Assembly (NCBI GenBank): GCA_965227945.1
Contig: CBDDGQ010000006.1
Coordinates: forward strand, 310,001-374,000
DNA length: 64,000 nucleotides
Source of the DNA: Azorhizobium sp965227945
GTDB taxonomy: Bacteria; Pseudomonadota; Alphaproteobacteria; Rhizobiales; Xanthobacteraceae
Direction of reading: 5' to 3'
The notes under the pieces: model-generated
What the model was told of the DNA's origin: nothing
Databases searched by the model: none
The model's input: only the letters and a program-made list of their open reading frames with translations
Part shown: in pieces, positions 25,084-33,396 of the stretch
Position numbering within the stretch: position 1 is the first letter of the stretch
Layout: each line of letters begins with the position of its first letter
Translations under genes and position numbers: made by a program

Positions 25084-26679
25084 ATGCCAAAAGACGACAA
25101 GCTGCCCCGCTATCTGCGCCAGCGCGATGGAGCATTTTATGTCCGCATGGGCGTGCCGACAGAGCTTCGGGCCTTCCTCGGTCGGTCGGAGCTGCACGAG
25201 TCCGTCGGATCAAGCCGAGCCTCGGCACTACGCAAACACCACGCCATTGTAGCCCGGTTCCAGGCCGAGCTTGAGACCGCGCGCCAGAAGCTCAGCGAAG
25301 GCGAAACCCCGGCACCCGCTCCCAGACCTGCCGCCCTGCGCAGATTCGCGACGCGCCTCTATGACGAGCAAGTCGATCAAGACAACGCGCTCAGGACCTC
25401 CGGCGCGCTGGTCGGTGCAGAAATCGATCCTCGCGCCCACACAGCGGCTTTCTCGGAAGGATACACATCCGCCCTGCGCGAGGTCGTGAGCGGCGTCAGC
25501 GGCGACGAGAGGACGCTGGCAACCGTAGGCTGGGCATTAGCCGAGTTCGACAGATCGCTTCAGGCCGGCACGCCCGCTTGGCGGGACGCAGCGAGAAAAT
25601 TGGCAGGTGTGCAACTCGAAGTTTTGGGGCGCGTAGCGGAGAACGACCAAGGCGCTCCCCAGCAGAAGCCGCAACATCCGCTATTGCGTCCGGTCGAACC
25701 CGGCGACGAGACACCTGACCCCGTCCCCCTTCTGCGACTGCTGGACAGCTACCTTGCCGAGCTGGCGAAGTCAGGCAAAGGAGCCGAGGCCGGCAAGCGG
25801 TGGAAGCCCGTTTTCAAGGCCCTTATCAAATTCCTCGGCTTCGATGATGCAACGCGGATCACGAAACAGGACGTGATCCGCTTTAAGGAGCATCTGGGCG
25901 CCACGCACGCTCAGAAGACGATCCGTGACGTTTACATCGGCTCGCTTCGCGCCGTGCTTCAGTGGGCCGAAGACAATGAACGCATCACGGTCAATCCGGC
26001 GCGCGGCGTAAAGGTCCGAGTCCAACAGCGCGTCACGACGCGCGAGAAGGGCTTCACAGAGGAAGAGGCGAAGGCGATCATTCGCTACTCCCTATCCTAC
26101 GAGCCCAAAGCGGCGACAAACCCCAGCAACCGAGAGGGTGTCCACCTGACACGCGCAAAGCGCTGGGTGCCCCTCCTGTGTGCCCATACCGGCGCCCGTG
26201 TCGCTGAGATCACTCAATTACGGAAGCAGGACGTGCTGGAGAAGGACGGCATCGCCTTCATCCGCATCACCCCAGACGCCGGCTCGGTGAAGACGGGGCA
26301 GTATCGGGACGTTCCCTTACATCCGGAGCTGATCGAGCTCGGCTTCCTAACGATGGTTGCCGGCCTACCGGACGGGGCGCTGTTTTATGCGGACAACGAC
26401 AAGCGGCAGGGCGCCAGCCACCCTTCCAAGCACGTCGCCGGGAGGATTTCAGTTTGGCTGCGACAGTCACAATTGATCCCGAAGGAGGTCGATCCTAGCC
26501 ACGGATGGCGGCATCGCTTTAAAACGGTCGCGCGGGAGCGCCAATTGGACCCGCGCGTCATCGATGCCATTCAAGGGCACGCACCGCGCACAGCCGGTGA
26601 GAGCTACGGCGACGTGACGCTGCGAGCAAAGGCACACGCATTACAACGAGTGCCCCCAATCGGTATCCAGCCTCCCTAG
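25084..26679 (+). CDS. int: Tyrosine recombinase (phage integrase)
   Basis: 531 residues. The N-terminal segment YLRQRDGAFYVRMGVPTELR matches the DUF6538-type start of many alphaproteobacterial integrases. A core-binding domain lies around residues 210-300 (LLDSYLAELAKSGKG...). Catalytic residues visible: Arg in AHTGARVAEI (~372), HGWR (~473-476), His in QGHAPRT (~499) and Tyr in ESYGDV (~508). It catalyses integration into and excision from tRNA-Thr. Start: ATG at 25084; an in-frame TTG five codons upstream is possible, no clear ribosome site supports either. Lies directly beside attL, reading into the element. Confidence 0.94.
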   Translation: MPKDDKLPRYLRQRDGAFYVRMGVPTELRAFLGRSELHESVGSSRASALRKHHAIVARFQAELETARQKLSEGETPAPAPRPAALRRFATRLYDEQVDQDNALRTSGALVGAEIDPRAHTAAFSEGYTSALREVVSGVSGDERTLATVGWALAEFDRSLQAGTPAWRDAARKLAGVQLEVLGRVAENDQGAPQQKPQHPLLRPVEPGDETPDPVPLLRLLDSYLAELAKSGKGAEAGKRWKPVFKALIKFLGFDDATRITKQDVIRFKEHLGATHAQKTIRDVYIGSLRAVLQWAEDNERITVNPARGVKVRVQQRVTTREKGFTEEEAKAIIRYSLSYEPKAATNPSNREGVHLTRAKRWVPLLCAHTGARVAEITQLRKQDVLEKDGIAFIRITPDAGSVKTGQYRDVPLHPELIELGFLTMVAGLPDGALFYADNDKRQGASHPSKHVAGRISVWLRQSQLIPKEVDPSHGWRHRFKTVARERQLDPRVIDAIQGHAPRTAGESYGDVTLRAKAHALQRVPPIGIQPP

Positions 26680-26754
26680 ACGGCAATTCACTTGCATCAC
26701 ACCTTCTAACAACCCTAGGCGCGAGAGAGACGCCAAATTGCAAGAGAACCCCTT

Positions 26755-27570
26755 TTACAATTCATCCAGCTCTCGAAGTCCTGGAGTTGTAATATTTCCC
26801 GTTTCTCGCCCCGCCATCACCCCTTTACTCAACAAATCCCGCAGCGGCTCAGCAAGATCACCCCTATCTGTGGCGATGCAAAGGACAAAAAATGATGAAT
26901 GAAAAGACATTAACGCCGCAATAACCCCCGAATTGTCCGTATTATATCTCAACTGAAATTGCTCCCCAGACTTCTTTACCCCCTGAGAAAGTTGCGCATG
27001 ACAAGGCATTATAGACACAACGGCATCGAACACCTTTTGCGTCATTCCCGCGTTAGTAAACCACTCAGTGTAGATCAATCCACCCGGCGTAAGCGGCCTA
27101 TTTGCAAAATGCATAAACGCAGACATGGCAGCCTTAGCAGAAAAAATATCTAGATATTTTTTAAGCAACGGCCCATCAACACTGCCTGTTTTTACAGGAA
27201 CCAAAACCCCGCGTGATTTTACGTAGGAGTCCCGCCAACGCTCGTCGGAAAAAATCTCGTCATAGACTCCTGGCGCATACCGTTCAATCGCACCTCGGAC
27301 CTTAAGTAGTTTCGGGACTTTCCACGGGGCTTTATCAATCATCTCAATATGCGACAAGAATATCGCAACCGCATCAGCTCCCCGCGTCCCCTGATTGCAC
27401 CTAGGGCAGCACGCAAATTCCCAACCGCTCGGCCTATCCTTTTCGAAAATTCCACGCGGCGGCATATGCTCTAATTGCAGCTCATCCGTTTTTTCACAGT
27501 ACACGCATCTATTCGCCGCCTCTAAAATCTGCTTTCTGCTCATACTTCGCAGCTTGGCCACCCCCACCAT
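26755..27570 (-). CDS. HNH-like zinc endonuclease, cargo gene
   Basis: 271 residues, cytosolic. The N-terminal 60 residues contain CVYCEKTDELQLEHMPPRG and then CCPRCNQGTRGAD: two CxxC pairs around a Glu-His dipeptide, the treble-clef arrangement of HNH nucleases. The remaining ~200 residues are unfamiliar, with hydrophobic patches (ALMSFHSSFFVLCIA) but no clear helix bundle. It is encoded opposite to the phage genes, is markedly less GC-rich, and directly abuts the upstream 77-residue gene (stop and start adjoin). A defence or moron cargo role is likely from position; substrate unknown. Confidence 0.75.
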   Translation of the reverse strand: MVGVAKLRSMSRKQILEAANRCVYCEKTDELQLEHMPPRGIFEKDRPSGWEFACCPRCNQGTRGADAVAIFLSHIEMIDKAPWKVPKLLKVRGAIERYAPGVYDEIFSDERWRDSYVKSRGVLVPVKTGSVDGPLLKKYLDIFSAKAAMSAFMHFANRPLTPGGLIYTEWFTNAGMTQKVFDAVVSIMPCHAQLSQGVKKSGEQFQLRYNTDNSGVIAALMSFHSSFFVLCIATDRGDLAEPLRDLLSKGVMAGRETGNITTPGLRELDEL

Positions 27571-27804
27571 TTAAGTACTCCAAGTAATTTGGTATCCATT
27601 CTTAATTTCACCACCATCGACTGACATTACGAAGGAGCCATAGACAGCGTGGGTGTTAGAAATTGGCTTTATGTATCCCCTCTCCGTTAGCCAATCAAAA
27701 AAAGAGCGCGCCACCAAAAGCTCATTGGTTGCACCTTTTGGGCTAGCGAGAGCTTCATCCAACGACAACTTCGTCTTGGAAAACAGATCATCCATATCCA
27801 TCAT
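27571..27804 (-). CDS. Small hypothetical protein, partner of HNH-like cargo gene
   Basis: 77 residues, no recognised family. It reads like a small alpha/beta protein: LLVARSFFDWLTERGYI then HAVYGSFVMSVDGGEI. A GGAG stretch ~8 nt upstream supports tandem ATGs at 27804/27801. Stop adjoins the start of the HNH-like gene, so the two are translationally coupled on the minus strand. Could be an antitoxin-like or regulatory partner; not shown. Confidence 0.6.
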   Translation of the reverse strand: MMDMDDLFSKTKLSLDEALASPKGATNELLVARSFFDWLTERGYIKPISNTHAVYGSFVMSVDGGEIKNGYQITWST

Positions 27805-27986
27805 TATATTTTCTCCATTTTACCGAAACGCCCCGCACCACCTGCAGCTCTGCGAAATTTGGAAATATCAGACATAAACCAAGAACAGGGCAACTCGCAG
27901 CTCCTGACCTTATCCCTACACCTACCCTGCTGACAATCGCGTGCACATCCATCGCTCTCGCTCCCCCATCACTCAAGGAGCGACGC

Positions 27987-28015
27987 TTGCAAACAAACAA
28001 TTATAGGAATATAAT
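27987..28015 (+). promoter_or_regulatory. Strong sigma-70-like promoter of the morphogenesis operon
   Basis: TTGCAA at 27987-27992 and a perfect TATAAT at 28010-28015, separated by exactly 17 bp, sit in an AT-rich patch just upstream of the portal gene. Transcription would begin near 28022, only ~10 nt before the proposed portal start. Confidence 0.65.
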
Positions 28016-28032
28016 CCTTTTATTATGAACTT

Positions 28033-29274
28033 TTGAATGTCTCTGCCTTGCCGCTTCAGCCTCTCTTACAGAAAATTCGCCATGCATTGCCGTTCCGACA
28101 GGACGTAAAGTCCGCATCCGAATTTAGTGGCTCTACTGCTTTGAACGCGGAAGGCATGCTAGCGGGTATAATGGGGCTCAGCGCTCCGGTTGGGCTGACC
28201 AGCGATGTAGCCCTGCACCACCCGGCCGCAGCCTGTGCGATCCGCATCATCGCGGAAGCGGTCGCGACCCTGCCGATCATCACCTATCGGCGGGACGCAG
28301 ACGGATCGAAGGAGCGGGCAAGCGATCACCCGGCCTATGGCCTGCTGCATGACGACGCCAACGACTGGACCAGCGCCTACGATCTGAAGCTGGCGCTGAC
28401 CCTGGACGCGCTCACCACCGACAAAGGCGGCATCGGCTTCGTCAATCGCGTGGGCGGCAAAGTGGTGGAGATCCTGCGGCTCGACCCGGCCAAGGTCACC
28501 GTAGAATATGGCGAGGCCGGCGAACCCGCCTATCGCATGACCGGCGGCGCCCTCCTGCCGCGCGATAGCATCCTGCATATCCGCGCGCCGGGCGGTGTGG
28601 CGCCCCTCACCACCGCACGCGATGCGATCGCATTCAGCGTGACTATGGAACAGCACGGAATGCGACTGTTTAAGAACGGCGCAAAACCGTCAGGCGTGCT
28701 GTCTGTAGAAGAAAACGCAACCTCAGACGTCATTAGCAAAATTCGGGCGGCATGGAATCTCGCTCATGGCGGGGGTAAATCTGGCGGCACCGCAATTGTT
28801 GGAGGGGGTGCTAAATACACGCCCCTCACCCTGACCTCCGTTGATGCCCAATACCTAGAGCTGCGGCAGTTCCAGATTTTGGAAATCGCCCGCGCCTTTC
28901 GCGTGCCTCCGCACATGCTGTTCGAGCTGGGCCGCGCCACATGGTCCAACGTTGGCGACATGGGGCAGGAGTTCCTGACCTATTCACTCCTGCCCTGGCT
29001 TGAAGTGTGGCAGGGCGCCATCCGTCGCGCGCTGTTCACCCCGGAAGAGCGCCGGGACTACGTGGCTGAGTTCCTCGTGGACGATCTGTTGCGGGCGAAC
29101 CTCGCCAGCCGGGCCGATGCCTATCAGAAGCTGATTGCCTGCCGCGTCCTCAATCCCAATGAGGCCCGCGCCATGGAAAACCGTGCGCCTTATGCCGGCG
29201 GCGAACGCTTCGAAAATCCCAACACGACATCAGCTTCAGCCCTCCCCAACCCGCAGGATAGCAACAATGGTTGA
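28033..29274 (+). CDS. HK97-family phage portal protein
   Basis: 413 residues forming the dodecameric ring through which DNA enters the capsid. Family features: AACAIRIIAEAVATLPIITY, HPAYGLLHDDAND, the central LPRDSILHIRAPGG, and IARAFRVPPHMLFELGRATWSNV followed by TYSLLPWLEVWQGAIRRALF. Proposed start is a TTG at 28033 giving nearly the usual N-terminus; the first in-frame ATG is about 40 codons later, and an ATG at 28025 is out of frame. It overlaps the next gene by 8 bp. First of a tightly packed head operon. Confidence 0.93.
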   Translation: MNVSALPLQPLLQKIRHALPFRQDVKSASEFSGSTALNAEGMLAGIMGLSAPVGLTSDVALHHPAAACAIRIIAEAVATLPIITYRRDADGSKERASDHPAYGLLHDDANDWTSAYDLKLALTLDALTTDKGGIGFVNRVGGKVVEILRLDPAKVTVEYGEAGEPAYRMTGGALLPRDSILHIRAPGGVAPLTTARDAIAFSVTMEQHGMRLFKNGAKPSGVLSVEENATSDVISKIRAAWNLAHGGGKSGGTAIVGGGAKYTPLTLTSVDAQYLELRQFQILEIARAFRVPPHMLFELGRATWSNVGDMGQEFLTYSLLPWLEVWQGAIRRALFTPEERRDYVAEFLVDDLLRANLASRADAYQKLIACRVLNPNEARAMENRAPYAGGERFENPNTTSASALPNPQDSNNG

Positions 29275-29623
29275 TACCTCGCACCGCGCGTTCTTCGGTG
29301 ATGGTGAGCATACGTTCCGGCTGACCGCGACGATGGTCCTTGAACTCGAACGCAAGACCGGCGGCGGCATCGGCGCCGTTTTCACACGCCTGATGAACCG
29401 GCTCTTCAACCATGCCGATATTCTCGAAACCATTCGATGCGGCTTGATCGGAGGCGGCACCAATCCGAGCGACGCCGCTCGCCTGATCGAAATTTACGCG
29501 GCGGATCGGCCATTCTCGGAGGTGCTGCCCCTCGCAATCGGCATTCTGAATGCCGCCTACTTCGGCGGCACTGACACCGAGACCGCACCGGATCCCGTTG
29601 CCCCCAAAAGCGAGGCCGCGTGA
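29267..29623 (+). CDS. GTA gp10-like tail assembly chaperone-type protein
   Basis: 118 residues. FFGDGEHTFRLTATMVLELERKTGGGIGAVF and the following helical repeat match the gene-transfer-agent family protein (PF11836-type tail chaperone) seen in RcGTA. Such chaperones normally sit just before the tape measure gene and coat that protein during tail assembly. Here it lies between portal and protease, overlapping both (8 bp and 1 bp). It has an acidic C-terminal tail. Family assignment is from memory of the motif. Confidence 0.78.
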   Translation: MVDTSHRAFFGDGEHTFRLTATMVLELERKTGGGIGAVFTRLMNRLFNHADILETIRCGLIGGGTNPSDAARLIEIYAADRPFSEVLPLAIGILNAAYFGGTDTETAPDPVAPKSEAA

Positions 29624-30126
29624 TGGATCGGCTGTTTCTCAAAACCAAAATCCTCGTGGACGATGCGGGCACAATCGAAGGCCTCGCTTGGCCCTTCAAC
29701 ACTCCCGACCGCGTCGGTGACGTGATTGAGAAGGGCGCCTTTGCCAGTGCGGGCCTCCCCCTGCCGATGCTGTTCGGCCACGACATGAACGATCCCGTAG
29801 GCGCCTGGACCGAAGCCAAGGAAGCAGCGGACGGCCTGCACCTTAAGGGGCACCTCTTGGTGGACGACGTGGCCCGCGCCCGTGAAGTGCGAGCGCTCGT
29901 GCGCTCTGGCGCTGTGCGTGGCCTCTCCATTGGCTTTCTGACCCGCAAGGCAGTGCCCCGCAAGGGCGGTGGCCGGACGATCAGCGCACTCGACCTGTTC
30001 GAATGCTCATTGGTCACCGTTCCCATGCACCCCGGCGCCCGCGTCACCAGCGCGAAAAGCGCCATTCACGCCATCGCAATCGCAGAGGCAATCAACCGCG
30101 CCACCGTGGCGCTTTCTCAGAGGTAA
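29623..30126 (+). CDS. Prohead protease, HK97 family
   Basis: 167-residue serine protease that trims capsid scaffolding. Typical segments: IEGLAWPFNTPDRVGDVIEKGAF, MLFGHDMNDPVG with the catalytic His, and GLSIGFLTRKA with the catalytic Ser, then LFECSLVTVPMHPGA. Full length for the family. ATG at 29623 overlaps the preceding stop. Directly precedes the capsid gene, the canonical order. Confidence 0.93.
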   Translation: MDRLFLKTKILVDDAGTIEGLAWPFNTPDRVGDVIEKGAFASAGLPLPMLFGHDMNDPVGAWTEAKEAADGLHLKGHLLVDDVARAREVRALVRSGAVRGLSIGFLTRKAVPRKGGGRTISALDLFECSLVTVPMHPGARVTSAKSAIHAIAIAEAINRATVALSQR

Positions 30127-30128
30127 GC

Positions 30129-31283
30129 ATGTTTCACACGACTCCCACGCCTTCGGGCATCGAAATCAAGGGCGAGGAAGACGATCCGGCCGCCCTGGTC
30201 ACGAAGGCTCTCGACACCTTCAAGGGCGAGGTTATCGGCCGCCTCGACAAGGTTGAGGCCAAGGCCAGCGGCGCCGATGCCCTCACGTCCCGCTTGGACA
30301 AGATGGAAGCCCGCCTCAACCGTCCCAGCACCGGCGCCAATGCGCAGCCGGAGGCCACGGAAGAACGCAAGGCGTTCGGCACCTACCTGCGACGCGGCGA
30401 CAAGGGCATGCCAGAAGCCGAACTGAAGACGCTCACCGTGTCCGTGGACACGCAGGGCGGCTATCTGGCGCCGATGGAACTGTCCAACGAGTTCATTCGC
30501 GACCTGACCGAGTTCTCCCCCATTCGCTCGCTGGCGAGCATCCGCACGACCGCTGCCCCGGCGGTGACCTATCCCAAGCGTACCGGCATCACCAACGCCA
30601 AGTGGAAGGGCGAAACCCAAGCTCAGGAGGCATCCGAGCCGGGCTTTGCCCAGCTTGAAATCCCCGTGCGTGAGGTCAACACCTTCGTGGACGTCTCCAA
30701 TCAGCTCCTGGCTGATAGCGCTGGCGTCGCAGAAGCGGAAGTGCGCCTCGCTCTGGCGGAAGACTTTGGCCAGAAGGAAGGTGCAGCTTTCGTCGCTGGC
30801 GATGGCGTGCTGGAGCCCGTGGGCCTGCTGACCGATCCGGCGGTGACCGCGCTGCTCAACGGCCACGCCACCAATCTGGCGACCGACGCGCTCATCAATC
30901 TGATGTATGCGCTGCCGGCCGCCTATCGCAACCGGGGCACCTGGCTGCTGAACGGCACCACGCTCGCCACCATCCGCAAGCTGAAGGATGGGCAGGGCAA
31001 TTACCTGTGGCAGCCGGCGTTCCAGGCTGGCCAGCCGGAAACCGTCCTCGGGCGCCCGGTGGTGGAGGCGGTGGACATGCCGGACGTGGCAGCCAATGCC
31101 ACGCCCATCCTGTTCGGTGACTTCAGCACTGCCTACCGGATCGTGGATCGGGTGGCGCTGTCCATCCTCGTGAACCCGTACATTCTGGCGACCAACGGCA
31201 TCACCCGCATCCATGCCACCCGCCGCGTTGGCGCCGGGGTGGTGCAGCCCAAGGCGCTGCGCAAGCTCAAGATGGCGGTGTGA
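30129..31283 (+). CDS. Major capsid protein, HK97 fold
   Basis: 384 residues. The first ~100 form a charged helical delta domain (DTFKGEVIGRLDKVEAKASG, LTSRLDKMEARL) likely removed by the protease. The HK97 core begins near TVSVDTQGGYLAPMELSNEF, the usual N-arm start, and includes the EVNTFVDVSNQLLAD and GRPVVEAVDMPD segments. It starts 2 bp after the protease gene. All domains appear intact, so the element can probably build its own capsid. Confidence 0.95.
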   Translation: MFHTTPTPSGIEIKGEEDDPAALVTKALDTFKGEVIGRLDKVEAKASGADALTSRLDKMEARLNRPSTGANAQPEATEERKAFGTYLRRGDKGMPEAELKTLTVSVDTQGGYLAPMELSNEFIRDLTEFSPIRSLASIRTTAAPAVTYPKRTGITNAKWKGETQAQEASEPGFAQLEIPVREVNTFVDVSNQLLADSAGVAEAEVRLALAEDFGQKEGAAFVAGDGVLEPVGLLTDPAVTALLNGHATNLATDALINLMYALPAAYRNRGTWLLNGTTLATIRKLKDGQGNYLWQPAFQAGQPETVLGRPVVEAVDMPDVAANATPILFGDFSTAYRIVDRVALSILVNPYILATNGITRIHATRRVGAGVVQPKALRKLKMAV

Positions 31284-31285
31284 CC

Positions 31286-31891
31286 ATGCGGCTCGCAGAG
31301 GACGAAATCACTGTAAAAGTGGGGCGCGAAGTCATCCGGCTTCGCGCATCCCTGCGAGCCGCAACGCGCTTGGAGCGCCGCTATAACGGCTTCAATCCAA
31401 TCCTACGCAGCGTCGCCAATGGCGAAGTGGGTGTGATCGCGGCTGTGATCGCTGAAACGTCGGTCGCTCCCACGCTCGTTGGCGAGGTGCTCGAACATCT
31501 CTCTGGGTGGCCACTGCATCAGGCACTGGAAGAGCTTGTTCCGGCGGCATCGGCAATCGTCATGCAGCTCGTTGCCGGCGAAGACACCGAAGCGTCGGAC
31601 AGTAGCGCCAATCGATCCTCACCCGTGACGTTCGCCGAATATCACATGCAGCTCTACCGGATCGCCACCGGCTGGCTTGGCTGGACTCCGGAGCAAGCTT
31701 GGGCTGCCACTCCCGCCGAAATCCTTGAGGCTCACAAAGGACGGATTGACCTGCTGGGCTCCATCTTCGGCACCAATAAGCCGAAGGAGCAGCGCCGGAT
31801 CTACAATCCGGCAGATGATCTGCCCGACCCCGACATGTTTGAGAAGCTTCGGAGTTTGGCATCCATGTCTGGCCGATTGAAAGCCGCCTGA
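31286..31891 (+). CDS. Fused tail-assembly-chaperone-like protein
   Basis: 201 residues. The N-terminal half (VIRLRASLRAATRLERRYNG, then VGVIAAVIAETS) resembles the 118-residue gp10-like protein upstream. The C-terminal half contains LYRIATGWLGWTPEQAWAAT-PAEI, close to the short PF09550-type chaperone (GW.P..FW..TP.E). In RcGTA these are two adjacent genes; here they appear joined. It follows the capsid gene by 2 bp, away from the tape measure gene. Family calls are by motif only. Confidence 0.68.
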   Translation: MRLAEDEITVKVGREVIRLRASLRAATRLERRYNGFNPILRSVANGEVGVIAAVIAETSVAPTLVGEVLEHLSGWPLHQALEELVPAASAIVMQLVAGEDTEASDSSANRSSPVTFAEYHMQLYRIATGWLGWTPEQAWAATPAEILEAHKGRIDLLGSIFGTNKPKEQRRIYNPADDLPDPDMFEKLRSLASMSGRLKAA

Positions 31892-31893
31892 CT

Positions 31894-32712
31894 ATGCCCG
31901 CCCGTGCTCCCCGGATCTGCGCTTGCGTCCGCCTTGTCCCTTATGGTGATCGATGCCCCTGCGAGGCTCGACGGGATGCCGCCCGTAAGCGCCGCGCTGA
32001 CGCCAATCGACCCACGGCGCGGAAGCGTGGCTATGACGCCGCTTGGGAGAAGGTGCGCGCTGCTTTCCTCATGGACCACCCGAAGTGCGTGCGCTGCGAT
32101 GGTGCGGCCACGGTGGTGGATCACATCATTCCCCACCGTGGCGACATGAAGCGGTTTTGGTCGCGCTCCAATTGGCAACCGCTATGCCGCTCCTGTCACT
32201 CGCGTTGGAAGCAGAGCACGGAGCAGCATACGGGCGCGAGCTATACGCCTGCCCGCTCGCGAGCCACCTTCAGCCTTGCCTCCAGCTCTTGCGGATCAAT
32301 GATTTTGCCATCCGAAGGAGTGCTCGGCAGTTCAACGGCTGCGACTGCTACAGACGAAGACGCCTTAGCGTTAGCATCCAACGTCCCGACGACCGTCAAA
32401 AACCCGCCGGTAAGAATGGCGCTCATGGCGATGTACATCGAATGCAAATTCGCGACTTGCCGGCCATTAAACCCAGCATCAACGCCAGATCCAAAGAGCA
32501 ACAACAGCCAGCCGATGGCGAGAACAATAAAACCTAAAATTGAGACTGGTGATTTCACGACTTCCCCCTTTTCCCGAGACGAACCTACCGTTGGGCAAGG
32601 TGGAACTCAATACGGCGCTCCGGGGGTGTCCCCGGACTTCGAGCGACCTCATGGGGACCGGCGGGGGGTAGTTCGCGTGAGATCGAGTCGAAATAGAGTT
32701 TTTGGATTTTGA
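31894..32712 (+). CDS. Phage HNH endonuclease with unusual C-terminal extension
   Basis: The first ~115 residues are a standard terminase-associated HNH nuclease: RGYDAAWEKVRAAFLMDHPKC, CVRCDGAATVVDHIIPHRGD and WQPLCRSCHSRWKQ, which promotes DNA cleavage by the packaging motor. Such proteins normally end soon after. Here the frame stays open for ~155 more residues that run antisense across a convincing membrane-protein gene (32241-32558) and have no recognisable composition. A likely reading is that a cassette inserted near the natural end of the HNH gene and removed its stop; how far translation really goes is unclear. Confidence 0.7.
   Translation: MPARAPRICACVRLVPYGDRCPCEARRDAARKRRADANRPTARKRGYDAAWEKVRAAFLMDHPKCVRCDGAATVVDHIIPHRGDMKRFWSRSNWQPLCRSCHSRWKQSTEQHTGASYTPARSRATFSLASSSCGSMILPSEGVLGSSTAATATDEDALALASNVPTTVKNPPVRMALMAMYIECKFATCRPLNPASTPDPKSNNSQPMARTIKPKIETGDFTTSPFSRDEPTVGQGGTQYGAPGVSPDFERPHGDRRGVVRVRSSRNRVFGF
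32241..32558 (-). CDS. Small two-helix membrane protein
   Basis: 105 residues encoded opposite to the phage head genes. Helix 1 is ILGFIVLAIGWLLLLFG, helix 2 MYIAMSAILTGGFLTVVGTL, linked by a short segment NGRQVANLHS. The C-terminus is charged (IDPQELEARLKVARERAG). GTG start with GGGGGAAG 4-9 nt upstream. The same topology with an N-N-L-x-linker occurs in small phage and plasmid membrane proteins of alphaproteobacteria. Function unknown; candidate superinfection-exclusion or moron gene. Confidence 0.7.
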   Translation of the reverse strand: MKSPVSILGFIVLAIGWLLLLFGSGVDAGFNGRQVANLHSMYIAMSAILTGGFLTVVGTLDANAKASSSVAVAAVELPSTPSDGKIIDPQELEARLKVARERAGV

Positions 32713-32723
32713 GGTTTTTCGTA

Positions 32724-32987
32724 ATGAGCATTGTCACTCTTGAAGCCGTGAAACGCCATCTTCGAATTGAAGGCACGATCGATGACGCCTTGATTTTGGA
32801 GAACATTGCGGTGGCCGAAGCCTACGTTGAAGGCTATGTCGGCCCGCTCTCGGCTTTCGAAGATGGAATTCCAGACATGCTCGCAAAAGCCATCGTATTA
32901 CTAGTCGAACACTATTTTTCACCTCCTTCGGACGCCAAAGACCGCGCCGATGCACTGATTTTGCCGTACCGGAAATGGAGCTTCTGA
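32724..32987 (+). CDS. Head-tail connector (gp6-like)
   Basis: 87 residues. VTLEAVKRHLRIEGTIDDALI and ENIAVAEAYVEGYVG followed by LAKAIVLLVEHYF are typical of the HK97 gp6-type adaptor that attaches beneath the portal. Length is typical. The start at ATG 32724 matches the family's MxxVTLxxxKxHLR beginning. Two bp before the gp10-like gene. Confidence 0.88.
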   Translation: MSIVTLEAVKRHLRIEGTIDDALILENIAVAEAYVEGYVGPLSAFEDGIPDMLAKAIVLLVEHYFSPPSDAKDRADALILPYRKWSF

Positions 32988-32988
32988 C

Positions 32989-33396
32989 ATGAGCGACCAA
33001 GCATCGCGCCTGGAGCGCCGGCTGGCTGCAATCCCGAAGCAGGTTAAAGACGCAGTGCAGCCCGCCTTGCTTCGCAGCGGCAATGAAATGGCGGACCTCA
33101 TGCGCCAGCTCGCTCCCGAAGATACCGGCCACCTGGAGAAATCCATCACCGTCACACCTGCTGGGCACAGCACGCCGGCGTTCAGCCAGCCCGGCGGCGC
33201 CACTGTCGTCCCTGAGAATGCCGTCATGGTCACGGTAGGCGACACCGACGTGCGCTATGCCCACCTTGTTGAGTATGGAACCTCTAAAGCCCCGGCACAG
33301 CCGTACTTCTGGCCCGCGTTCCGGTTGCTGCGGAACCGCGTCACCAATCGCGTGAAGCGAGCGATTGGCAAGGCGGTGCGGGGGGCCGGGAAATGA
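32989..33396 (+). CDS. HK97 gp10-family protein
   Basis: 135 residues. Helical N-terminus with LLRSGNEMADLMRQLAPEDTGHLEKSI and the later YAHLVEYGTSKAPAQPYFWPAF are the clear hallmark of HK97 gp10 (head-tail joining / tail completion). Overlaps the following DUF3168 gene by 4 bp. Confidence 0.92.
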   Translation: MSDQASRLERRLAAIPKQVKDAVQPALLRSGNEMADLMRQLAPEDTGHLEKSITVTPAGHSTPAFSQPGGATVVPENAVMVTVGDTDVRYAHLVEYGTSKAPAQPYFWPAFRLLRNRVTNRVKRAIGKAVRGAGK

